Shown here: positions 7,515-15,121 of the stretch, in pieces
Layout: every line of letters begins with the position of its first letter
How positions within the stretch are numbered: position 1 is the first letter of the stretch
From: Parcubacteria group bacterium GW2011_GWA2_38_13b
GTDB taxonomy: Bacteria; Patescibacteriota; Minisyncoccia; GWA2-38-13b
Assembly: GCA_000992445.2 (NCBI GenBank)
Contig: LBUF02000018.1
Coordinates: 1-37,061 of the forward strand
Direction of reading: 5' to 3'
DNA length: 37,061 bases
Notes under the pieces: model-generated
The model's input: only the letters and a program-made list of their open reading frames with translations
The model's database searches: none
What the model was told of the DNA's origin: nothing
Translations under genes and position numbers: made by a program

Positions 7515-8396
7515 TTACAGTTTGTATCTGATTAAATCGTAAAGTTCCTGCCGTGTTTGCATTTTATCAATAAAGTTCTTTTGCGTGCCGGTTTCTTTAA
7601 GGCATTTAAAAAAATCTTCCATTGCTTTCATAGCTACCCGCATAGCGCTTACCGGAAAAATAACGGCGCTATAATCCATTTCTTTGAATTCTTGCGCTGT
7701 TATATATGGCGTTTTTCCGAATTCCGTCATATTGGCGATAAGCAGCGGTTTGGTCCAGTAAGGTTTGACGAGTTCATAAAAATACCTGAATTCTTCTTTT
7801 GTTTTCAGCGCTTCGGGGAAAATAATATCCGCGCCCGCTTCTTTGTATAGCATAGCTCGGTCTACGATTAAATTTACCGGGAAATTGCATCGCGCGTCCG
7901 TTCTCGCCACAATTAAAAAATCAGAATTTTCTCTAGCTTTTACCGCAGTTTTAATTCTCAATCTCATTTCTTTAATGCTTATTATTTCTTTTTCATTCAA
8001 ATGTCCGCATCTTTTCGGGAATACCTGGTCTTCTATTTGTATCCCCGCGGCTCCGGCTTTTTCCAGTCGTTTGACAGCGTTTTGCAAGTTTCTTGCAGAA
8101 CCAAAACCGGTATCTATATCAACAATTGTCGGTAAGCCCGTGGCTTGAGTTATATCTATCGCCATTTCCAGATATTTGGACGGACTAAAAACATATTTTT
8201 CATTCTTTTTTGACGAATATAATCCGCCGGTGTCGGGTAATCCCCAGCTTTGGTGAAGCGCCGCGCCGGAAACATAAAGCGCTCTAAATCCTATTTTTTC
8301 AGCAAGTTTTGCCGTTAATGGGTTAAATACTCCCGGCATAATAACAGTATCTTCTTGCATTAAACTTTTTAGCGTTGACGCTTTATTCGTTATCAT
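7515..8396 (-). CDS. prpB: 2-methylisocitrate lyase
   Basis: A 293-residue member of the isocitrate lyase/PEP mutase superfamily that splits 2-methylisocitrate into pyruvate and succinate, the last step of the methylcitrate cycle. The catalytic motif KRCGH spans residues 128-132 with the acid/base Cys130. The metal-binding strand is IVDIDTGFGS at 91-100 and the barrel start is VIMPGVFNPLTAKLAEKIGF. A segment near residues 59-78 differs from standard PrpB. The start overlaps the 3' end of prpD by 14 bp, so the genes are translationally coupled. Proximity to prpC and prpD makes a general isocitrate lyase role less likely. Confidence 0.93.
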   Translation of the reverse strand: MITNKASTLKSLMQEDTVIMPGVFNPLTAKLAEKIGFRALYVSGAALHQSWGLPDTGGLYSSKKNEKYVFSPSKYLEMAIDITQATGLPTIVDIDTGFGSARNLQNAVKRLEKAGAAGIQIEDQVFPKRCGHLNEKEIISIKEMRLRIKTAVKARENSDFLIVARTDARCNFPVNLIVDRAMLYKEAGADIIFPEALKTKEEFRYFYELVKPYWTKPLLIANMTEFGKTPYITAQEFKEMDYSAVIFPVSAMRVAMKAMEDFFKCLKETGTQKNFIDKMQTRQELYDLIRYKL

Positions 8397-9819
8397 AATT
8401 GCAATTCCTTAAATGCAACCATATATTTTTTATGTCGGATAATTGTTCCATATTGCGGATGTTGCAAAAAAAGTTTTCATATCGCGGCATGCCATTAAAA
8501 CCGCTGGTTAATTCTGTGAATTTGCTTTCTAATTCTTTGCCGGTTAACGGATTTCGCGGATGACCTTTCGGGTAATATGTTGTTTTTGAATTTATCGTTC
8601 TTACCCCTATATCTATATGGGGGATTTTTTTTACTATTTCAATCGCCACGGGAAAACTTTTTCCGTAAAGCGCAGTGAAATTTGCATCCTCTCTCATAAT
8701 AATTTTGTTTATTAGTTTTTTTACATTCGGATCGCGGATTTTTTCTTCCGTAAAACTATCCAAATCAATTTTGCCGTCAATTAAGGCGCGGGCAACGCAA
8801 TAGGGGATGCTGTGGTCGGCTGTTTCCCGCGTTTTTGGATTCCATTTTGATTTATCGCCTCCGACAATGCTGACAGCCGCTTCGTAGGTTTCTATTTTTA
8901 CAGAAATTATGGAATTAATGTCGGCAATTTCGGGGTAATTTTTTCTTAAATTCAAGATTGTTTCTACCGGCGCTTGAATATGGTATTCCACTGGCCAATT
9001 TTTAATATAAGTTTCCAGAATTTTTTCCGGAACGGGTTTTTCCTCTAAGAATTGGTAAAAACTTTCTTTAAAATCGCCGGTGCGGAAAAGTTGCGGTCTA
9101 AAACCGTATGTTCCTTCGAAAATTCTTTGCGGTCCGGAGATTCCGGCTTCAACCAATTTTACCGCCCTTAAACCATTGCAGGCGGCATTAGCGGCGGCAA
9201 ATCCTTTCCATTCGGAAAGTTCGCCAACTCTTGTTTGGCGCGTATAGGCGCCCATAGCGATCGCGATGGCAATGGCGTTGCGCGTTTGTTCAATATTGAA
9301 TTTTGCTAATTTTGAAGCGCCGCAAGCAACGGAAATCGGCAAATAAGTTACATGATCCCAACCGTTTTTTCTTAAAGAAGCAGCGTCGCATAAGCGACAT
9401 TGAATCTCATAAGACAAAGTGATTGCCATTATAAAATCTTGCGTCGTTGATTTTTTTTCTTCGGCAAACGCCAGAAGAACGGCAATGTTGTCGGAAGGAT
9501 GAGCCGGTTCCAGATTTAAGTAGGTATCATTATAATCAAGATACCTTATCGCCGCGCCGTTGATAAAAGCGGCGGAAACCGTATCTGTCAGCGGCATTGC
9601 GAACGGTCGAATGATTGTGGAATTATGACCGATGTTGTTATAGCCGTATGATTTTGGCGTTATTCCGTATATTTTTTTAATTGTTTCAAATTTCCACGCG
9701 CCCAACGCGCAACCGAACGAATCAATAATTCTTCTTTTTACCTCATTAACAACTTCTGGTTTAAGATTTTCAAAAGAAACAGAATTAACGTAATGAGCAA
9801 GTTTTTTCGCTATTTCCAT
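8383..9819 (-). CDS. prpD: 2-methylcitrate dehydratase (MmgE/PrpD family)
   Basis: A 478-residue MmgE/PrpD protein that dehydrates 2-methylcitrate to 2-methylaconitate. The conserved family landmarks are present: RRIIDSFGCALGAW near the N-terminus, INGAAIRYLDYNDTYL with the active-site Asp/His region (AHPSDNIAVLLA follows), and ETADHSIPYCVARALIDGKI in the C-terminal part. The frame extends to 9843, but ATG 9819 is better: it follows a GGAAGGAAG ribosome site and lies 1 bp after the prpC stop. Rehydration of the aconitate intermediate usually needs AcnD/AcnB or PrpD itself; no aconitase gene is in the window. Confidence 0.92.
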   Translation of the reverse strand: MEIAKKLAHYVNSVSFENLKPEVVNEVKRRIIDSFGCALGAWKFETIKKIYGITPKSYGYNNIGHNSTIIRPFAMPLTDTVSAAFINGAAIRYLDYNDTYLNLEPAHPSDNIAVLLAFAEEKKSTTQDFIMAITLSYEIQCRLCDAASLRKNGWDHVTYLPISVACGASKLAKFNIEQTRNAIAIAIAMGAYTRQTRVGELSEWKGFAAANAACNGLRAVKLVEAGISGPQRIFEGTYGFRPQLFRTGDFKESFYQFLEEKPVPEKILETYIKNWPVEYHIQAPVETILNLRKNYPEIADINSIISVKIETYEAAVSIVGGDKSKWNPKTRETADHSIPYCVARALIDGKIDLDSFTEEKIRDPNVKKLINKIIMREDANFTALYGKSFPVAIEIVKKIPHIDIGVRTINSKTTYYPKGHPRNPLTGKELESKFTELTSGFNGMPRYENFFCNIRNMEQLSDIKNIWLHLRNCNYDNE

Positions 9820-9820
9820 A

Positions 9821-10945
9821 TTAATTTCTTCCTTCCATGCCAATGTATATTTGTTTTTCCGGTCCCGTATATTTTGCTCCGGGTCTGATAATACGATTAT
9901 TAGTTTGTTGTTCTATGATATGCGCTGTCCAGCCGGTCAATCGCGATAACGCAAAAATCGGCGTGAACAATTTTGTCGGAATGCCTAGCAGTTTATAAAC
10001 CGTGGCGGTATAAAAATCCAGATTCGGATAAAGTCCTTTTTCTCGCAATAAAATTTCTTCAATAATTTTGGACATCTCGTACCATTTTAATTCATTTTCT
10101 TCTTCAGAAAGTTTTTTAGCGTACGATTCAATTATGGGCGATCTTGGATCGCCGTTTTTATAAATCGGATGGCCGAAACCCATAATTTTTTGTTTTTTAA
10201 GTAAGGCGTTTTTTATCCATTTTTTTGTTTTTTTCTGGTCATTGATCTCTAAAAGCATTTGCATCACGGCTTCGTTTGCTCCGCCATGCAGCGGTCCTTT
10301 TAACGCGCCTACTGCCGAAAGAATACAAGAAAAATAATCGGAAAGAGTGGAAGCCGTGACGCGCGCATTAAAGGTGGAAGCGGCAAGTTCGTGTTCCGCG
10401 TAGAGTATAAGAGAAACATCAAATGCTTTTTTAGCAAGAGGTGTTAGCGGTTTAGAAGTGATGTTCCGTAAAGTATTTTCTGTGAACGATTCATTTTTTA
10501 ATGACTGGCCATTTTTAAAATCGCCGTTAGTTAACCATCTTAAAATTGATGATATTTTTGCCAAAAGATTTATTGCCAGTATTTCCGTTTTTTGGTTTAA
10601 GTTCATTGTTAAGCCGAAAAAAGAAACTGTAAATTTTAAAACATTCATTGGGTGCGCGTTTCGCGGAATTTGATCCAGTATAATTTTCAATTTAGTTGCT
10701 TCTTGGGTATATTGGCAAATTTGATTTTCCAAAAGACATTTGGAAAATTCCCGAAGTTCTCGGTAAACAGGCAAATGTCCTTTTATAAGCAGATACGCCG
10801 TTTCTTCAAAGCAGCTTTTTTTCGCTAAATCTTTAAGGTCGTATCCTCGGTACAGTATTGTTTTTAATTCATGGTCCAATTTTACAATTTTTGTTTTTGC
10901 GACTTCCATTCCTCTTAATCCCGTCGTCGTTGTTTTTTCTGGCAT
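9821..10945 (-). CDS. prpC: 2-methylcitrate synthase / citrate synthase family
   Basis: A 374-residue citrate-synthase-family enzyme. It condenses oxaloacetate with propionyl-CoA (or acetyl-CoA). The catalytic triad is visible: His220 in GPLHGGANEAV, His259 in GFGHPIYK, and Asp310 in NLDFYTA. The N-terminal TTGLRGMEVAKTKI and YRGYDLKDLA are typical of the short type II-like enzymes that include PrpC. Sequence alone does not separate citrate from methylcitrate synthase, but the position as first gene before prpD and prpB supports PrpC. AAGGGGGG precedes ATG by 7 bp. Confidence 0.9.
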   Translation of the reverse strand: MPEKTTTTGLRGMEVAKTKIVKLDHELKTILYRGYDLKDLAKKSCFEETAYLLIKGHLPVYRELREFSKCLLENQICQYTQEATKLKIILDQIPRNAHPMNVLKFTVSFFGLTMNLNQKTEILAINLLAKISSILRWLTNGDFKNGQSLKNESFTENTLRNITSKPLTPLAKKAFDVSLILYAEHELAASTFNARVTASTLSDYFSCILSAVGALKGPLHGGANEAVMQMLLEINDQKKTKKWIKNALLKKQKIMGFGHPIYKNGDPRSPIIESYAKKLSEEENELKWYEMSKIIEEILLREKGLYPNLDFYTATVYKLLGIPTKLFTPIFALSRLTGWTAHIIEQQTNNRIIRPGAKYTGPEKQIYIGMEGRN

Positions 10946-11060
10946 ATTTTACCCCCCTTAAATTTTCAAAAAACATAATTTTTGTCACTTTATCATAGAA
11001 GTAATATAAAAACAATTCAGCATTAAATATTTGAATTTTTTATACTTTTCTTGTCAATTC

Positions 11061-11089
11061 TTGCCAATTAACGAAAACCGTGATATTAT
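11061..11089 (+). promoter_or_regulatory. Candidate sigma-70 promoter for the acyl-CoA dehydrogenase/MBL operon
   Basis: TTGCCA (11061-11066) and TATTAT (11084-11089) have the ideal 17-bp spacing, about 50 bp upstream of ATG 11141. This 195-bp space is also the leader of the divergent prpC operon, so shared control is possible. Confidence 0.55.
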
Positions 11090-11140
11090 TTCGGGAAGTT
11101 ATTTGAAAAAGATATAATTTTAAGCGGGAAAGGAGACGGA

Positions 11141-12439
11141 ATGAAAATTGATTCAAGGCATTTGGATTTTTTTGATTTGGACAGACATTTATCCGAAGAA
11201 AATTTAGCGGTTAGGGATTCTATCCGGAAATTTACAAATGAAATATTATTAGAAAAACCAAAAATGGGCGAATTGCCGTTGGTAGCGGAATTGTACCGGC
11301 GGGGCGCATTGCCTCTTGACGAAAAATTTACATTTATGAGAGAAAACAAAGAAGAGGTTATAATATTGAGGCAATATTTGGCGGATTTAGGTTTATTCCA
11401 AATCTGTCTTAGCGCTACGATGAGATTGGACGGGAAAAATGAAAAAGAGACGGAAAGTTATGGTATAACCCCGGGTTTTGATTATTTTTCTTACGGCGTC
11501 GCGATGCGGGAAATTGAAAGAGGCGATTCGGGGATACGGAGTTTTGTTTCCGTTCAATGCGGATTAGTTATGAATGCAATTTATTCTCTCGGCTCCGAAG
11601 AGCAAAAATTAAAATGGCTGCCTCTTTTGGCATCGGGTCAAAAAATTGGTTGTTTCGGCGCCACCGAATCGGGGTCCGGTTCTAATGTTGCGGGTTATAA
11701 AACAAAAGCGATTAAAGACGGTAAATATTATATATTAAATGGGACAAAGGAATGGATAACTAGCGCCGCGGCGCTTGCCGACATTGCGATTATTTGGGCG
11801 AAAACCGAAGACGGAGTTTTGCGCGCGTTTATCGTAGAGAGGGGAACTCCCGGATTCGTGACTTCTAAAATAAAATACAAAAATTCAATGCGTGCTTCGG
11901 ACACTGGTTGCATTTCTTTGACGGATTGTAAAATTCCTGAAGAAAATATTTTGCCGATTTTTTATCCGCCAGGATCGGGCAATAAATCATTGTTGCAATG
12001 TTTTAGCCAAGCTAGATTTGGCATTGGTTGGGGTATGATCGGGGCGGCGCAGGCGTGCTATGAAGCGGCGCATAATTTTGTCGCAATACGAGAAGTCAGC
12101 GGCGGAATGCTTGATGGCAAGCAATTTATTCATGGCGATTTTGCGAAAATGGCGCGATTTATAAGTTGTATGCAGCTTTTTGCCAATGAGATGACAGTAT
12201 TGAAAGAAGAAAAAAAGCTTGAACATGAATATATCTCTATGGTAAAAATGAATAATTGTGATTTGGCGTTTGAAGTCGCAAGAATCGCCGATGAGATTGT
12301 CGCATCTTCTTCTAAAACAGATGAGATTTGTATTGGCCGTCACTTGAATAATAGTCGCGCCGTTGGCACTTATGAGGGCACATGCTATGTTCATGAATTG
12401 ATTATAGCGCACGCTTTATTAGGGAAATGGGCCTTGTAG
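11141..12439 (+). CDS. Acyl-CoA dehydrogenase, glutaryl-CoA dehydrogenase-like, divergent
   Basis: A 432-residue FAD enzyme closest in sequence pattern to glutaryl-CoA dehydrogenase. Matching landmarks are ERGDSGIRSFVSVQCGLVM (Arg133 at the substrate-carboxylate position), GCFGATESGSGSNV, LNGTKEWITSA, NSMRASDTGCISL and the catalytic Glu412 in GTYEGTCYVHELI. Two things are odd. The usual R-x-x-F/G-x-P segment that holds FAD of the next subunit reads REVSGGMLDG, and the family GGNG motif before the last helix is replaced by ASSSKTDE. There is also an insertion around residues 42-75. Electrons would go to the ETF encoded downstream in this window. Substrate uncertain: glutaryl-CoA or a related CoA ester. 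Confidence 0.82.
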   Translation: MKIDSRHLDFFDLDRHLSEENLAVRDSIRKFTNEILLEKPKMGELPLVAELYRRGALPLDEKFTFMRENKEEVIILRQYLADLGLFQICLSATMRLDGKNEKETESYGITPGFDYFSYGVAMREIERGDSGIRSFVSVQCGLVMNAIYSLGSEEQKLKWLPLLASGQKIGCFGATESGSGSNVAGYKTKAIKDGKYYILNGTKEWITSAAALADIAIIWAKTEDGVLRAFIVERGTPGFVTSKIKYKNSMRASDTGCISLTDCKIPEENILPIFYPPGSGNKSLLQCFSQARFGIGWGMIGAAQACYEAAHNFVAIREVSGGMLDGKQFIHGDFAKMARFISCMQLFANEMTVLKEEKKLEHEYISMVKMNNCDLAFEVARIADEIVASSSKTDEICIGRHLNNSRAVGTYEGTCYVHELIIAHALLGKWAL

Positions 12440-12452
12440 GAGGAAATTTATT

Positions 12453-13325
12453 TTGATTGAATTTGGCGATTTTATGATATGTTGCGTGAATGACGGATTT
12501 TTTAAATTAGACGGGGGAGCGATGTTTGGCATTGTTCCCAAGCCAGTTTGGGAAAAAAATAATCCGGCTGACGAAAAAAACAGAATACCGCTTTCTTTAA
12601 ATTGCTTGCTTATCCAAAATAGAAAAACCACCGCGACTATTTTAGTTGATACGGGTATAGGCGTCAAAAACAACGAGACGCGGGAAAAATTCAGAAAATT
12701 TTACGATTTTAAGCGTTCCTGCCTTGTTGAAAACATATATAATATTATGGGATTGTTGCCGCAAGATATAAGTTTTGTCGTAAACACTCACTTACATTTG
12801 GATCACGCGGGTGGCAATACTTATTTTTGCGAAAAAGAAGGAAAGGAAAAAATCACTTTTTATAATGCCCGATACATAGTTCAAAAAGGGGAGCTGGAAG
12901 CGGCGTTAGCTGATAACGAAAGGACGAATGGAAGTTATCTTAAAGAAAGTATTAAAATTCTTTGCGACAATAAAGACAATCTTGTGCTTGTTGATAGAGA
13001 TAATAAAGAGATAATAAAAGGAGTGAGTATTATTAAAACAGGTGGACACACTGGGCATCATCAATGCGTTAAGATTGTTTCTGGCGGTAGAACTGCTTTT
13101 TATTTGGGCGATTTGATTCCGACGGTTTCACATTTGAATCCAGTGTGGATTATGGGATACGATCTGTATCCATTGGATACATTGTATATGAAAGAAAAAT
13201 TGCTTAATCAGGCGTGTGAAGAAAATTGGCTTTTGGTTTTTGAGCATGATCCGGAAGCAGCTACGGGGTATTTAAGAAAAGATAACGATGGATGGAAAAT
13301 TGAGCGCGTAGAAAAAGTTCAATAA
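12453..13325 (+). CDS. Metallo-beta-lactamase-fold hydrolase
   Basis: A 290-residue MBL-fold protein with the dinuclear metal motif THLHLDHAGG (His113, His115, Asp117, His118), a third His in TGGHTGHHQ, the bridging Asp in YLGDLIPT and a last His in FEHDPEA. The arrangement resembles lactonase-like (AiiA/AttM) and general thioester- or lactone-cleaving hydrolases. The start is TTG 12453: TAGGAGGA lies 9 bp upstream, whereas the next ATG (12474) has no good ribosome site. It is 13 bp after the acyl-CoA dehydrogenase, so it may hydrolyse a product of that enzyme, for example a CoA thioester or lactone. The substrate is inferred, not seen. Confidence 0.82.
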   Translation: MIEFGDFMICCVNDGFFKLDGGAMFGIVPKPVWEKNNPADEKNRIPLSLNCLLIQNRKTTATILVDTGIGVKNNETREKFRKFYDFKRSCLVENIYNIMGLLPQDISFVVNTHLHLDHAGGNTYFCEKEGKEKITFYNARYIVQKGELEAALADNERTNGSYLKESIKILCDNKDNLVLVDRDNKEIIKGVSIIKTGGHTGHHQCVKIVSGGRTAFYLGDLIPTVSHLNPVWIMGYDLYPLDTLYMKEKLLNQACEENWLLVFEHDPEAATGYLRKDNDGWKIERVEKVQ

Positions 13326-13400
13326 AAATATAAGAATATAATAACATCAAATTTACAAATCCGAGATTATAAGTTTGATGTTATAATGCCGTGAAATATA

Positions 13401-13433
13401 AAAAAGCAACTGAATTCAGTTGCTTTTTATTTT
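13401..13433. terminator. Bidirectional terminator, perfect 28-bp palindrome
   Basis: 13401-13428 is a perfect palindrome (AAAAAGCAACTGAA and its complement) with T/A tracts on both sides. It lies between the convergent MBL and acyl-CoA dehydrogenase genes and can end both transcripts. Confidence 0.85.
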
Positions 13434-13438
13434 TAAAG

Positions 13439-14602
13439 TTATATTTTATCCGTTAAATTTTCTTCTCGCGCTACAACATACCGTTGTATATTGTTGGCGC
13501 CTTCGTAAATGCGCGTTGCCATCGTGTCGCGGCAAAACATAGGAAGCGGAGATTCTTCTGTGTAGCCGATTCCGCCGCAGAACAGCATACAGTCGCTGGT
13601 AATTTTTACGGAATTTTCCGTAGAGAAAACTTTTGCCATCGATGCTTCTTTGGTGAATTTTTCGCCGGCATCTTTTAGGGAAGCGGCTTGTCGTATCAGT
13701 AGCCGCGCGGCATCAAGATAAATTGAAAAGTCTACCAAAGGGAAATAAATTCCTTGATTTTCAATGATTGCTTTTCCAAATTGTTTTCTTTGTTTGCAAT
13801 ATTTTACGGTCCAGTCCCAGGCGCCTTGCGATAATCCCAGCGCTTGCGCGGCTATGTAAAGCCGTCCGGTATCCAATGTCGTGAGCGCGACTCGCATACC
13901 TTTTCCTTTTTCGCCGAGCAGGTTTTCTTTTGGCACAAAATAATCTTCAAGGATAATTTCCGCGGTTGGCGAAGCCCATAAACCCGCTTTGTGTTCCATC
14001 TTTCCTATGCTGAAACCTTTCGTTGCGGTATCAACTATAAAAGCGGTTGGCTTGTTAGTTTCGCTATCTTTGGCAAAAACTATAATAAAATCGGCAAGCG
14101 ACGCATGAGTAATGAACATTTTAGAACCGTTCAATGTCCATCCGTCATCAATCTTTGTGGCGATAGTGGACATATTTCCGGCATCGGAACCGGCATTGGG
14201 TTCGGTCAGGCAATACGCTCCCAATTTTTCTCCGGACGCGACCGCCCGGAGATATTTTTCCTTTTGCGCTTCCGTTCCGAAAGCCAATAGCGGCGTTACG
14301 CTGAGAGAATTCAAAACCGCGAACATCAAACTGCCGCTGCCCCAAACTTTGGCAAACTCTTCCATAATTATCAGAGCAGATATGGTATCCATTCCTGCGT
14401 CGCCATATTTTTCCGGCACGGTAACTCCTAAAAATCCGGCTTTGCGTAATTTCGGCAAAACTATATCAAGAAGTTGTTTGTATTTTTCGCGCGTGAGTTC
14501 CGGTTTTTCGTATATTTTAATCAGCGGCGGAAATTCTTTATTGGCGAATTCTCGCGCCGATTCTTTAATCATTTTTTGCTCGTCAGTTAAATAGAAGTTC
14601 AC
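13439..14602 (-). CDS. Short-chain acyl-CoA dehydrogenase (canonical)
   Basis: A 387-residue FAD-dependent dehydrogenase that makes 2-enoyl-CoA from a saturated acyl-CoA. All family landmarks are intact: GVTVPEKYGDAGMD, AYCLTEPNAGSDAG, LNGSKMFITHA, KQRKQFGKAI (FAD contact), FCGGIGYTEES and the catalytic Glu367 in RIYEGANNIQR. The Glu position is that of short- and medium-chain enzymes (SCAD/butyryl-CoA dehydrogenase), not of isovaleryl-CoA dehydrogenase. The start is GTG, 6 bp after a strong AAGGAGG. Last gene of the synthetase/thiolase-like/DUF35 operon, 11 bp after the DUF35 gene. Butyryl-CoA or a related short or branched acyl-CoA is the likely substrate. Confidence 0.93.
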   Translation of the reverse strand: MNFYLTDEQKMIKESAREFANKEFPPLIKIYEKPELTREKYKQLLDIVLPKLRKAGFLGVTVPEKYGDAGMDTISALIIMEEFAKVWGSGSLMFAVLNSLSVTPLLAFGTEAQKEKYLRAVASGEKLGAYCLTEPNAGSDAGNMSTIATKIDDGWTLNGSKMFITHASLADFIIVFAKDSETNKPTAFIVDTATKGFSIGKMEHKAGLWASPTAEIILEDYFVPKENLLGEKGKGMRVALTTLDTGRLYIAAQALGLSQGAWDWTVKYCKQRKQFGKAIIENQGIYFPLVDFSIYLDAARLLIRQAASLKDAGEKFTKEASMAKVFSTENSVKITSDCMLFCGGIGYTEESPLPMFCRDTMATRIYEGANNIQRYVVAREENLTDKI

Positions 14603-14613
14603 AGTAAACCTCC

Positions 14614-15111
14614 TTATTTTTTAGGAACCCAAAAAATATCTAATATAGTGTTTGTTGGATTGTATATGCGAAATCCCGCGACTACTTTCATTCCGATATG
14701 CGGTTTGCCGTAAAGCAAATATCCTTTGAATATCGTGGCGAATTGCGGACCCAAGTCCACGTCTATCTGAAAATATGGATATTCCAATTCTATGCCTTCG
14801 CCTGGATATTCAACTTTCGTGAAAGTGTAAATTTTTCCGACAACCGGATTTGGCACTTCAATCCACGAAGTCGGTTGATTGCAATCCGGACAATCGGCGC
14901 GCGGAGGAAGCCATAATCGTTTTTCTTCGCAATCTTGATTTGAGCAATAAGTGGCAAAAAGTTTGCCCTTTTTTAATTCTTGGAAAAATTTTGAGAGTTT
15001 TCCGTAGGTGTGCATATGCATTAATGTTCTAGGCCACTTTACGACCATTTCCGGTTTTTCTTGTATTATTTCCAGTGGAGTTCCGATATATTTAATGATT
15101 TTTTCCGACAT
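14614..15111 (-). CDS. DUF35 / Zn-ribbon OB-fold protein, partner of the thiolase-like protein
   Basis: A 165-residue protein with a rubredoxin-like zinc ribbon (Cys pairs in CSNQDCEEKRLWLPPRADCP and DC) followed by an OB-fold domain containing VVGKIYTFTKVEYPGEGI and the end motif GMKVVAGFRIYN. DUF35 proteins form tight complexes with thiolase-superfamily enzymes: the archaeal acetoacetyl-CoA thiolase/HMG-CoA synthase complex, benzoylsuccinyl-CoA thiolase BbsAB, and the actinobacterial aldolase Ltp2 with ChsH2. Here it starts 10 bp after the thiolase-like gene with a GGAGA ribosome site. It would shape the CoA-ester site of the complex rather than catalyse alone. Confidence 0.88.
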   Translation of the reverse strand: MSEKIIKYIGTPLEIIQEKPEMVVKWPRTLMHMHTYGKLSKFFQELKKGKLFATYCSNQDCEEKRLWLPPRADCPDCNQPTSWIEVPNPVVGKIYTFTKVEYPGEGIELEYPYFQIDVDLGPQFATIFKGYLLYGKPHIGMKVVAGFRIYNPTNTILDIFWVPKK

Positions 15112-15121
15112 AATTTTCTCC

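Noticed and set aside
14112-14594. 160-codon plus-strand frame opposite the acyl-CoA dehydrogenase
   Set aside because: Shadow of a canonical dehydrogenase; no motifs or ribosome site.
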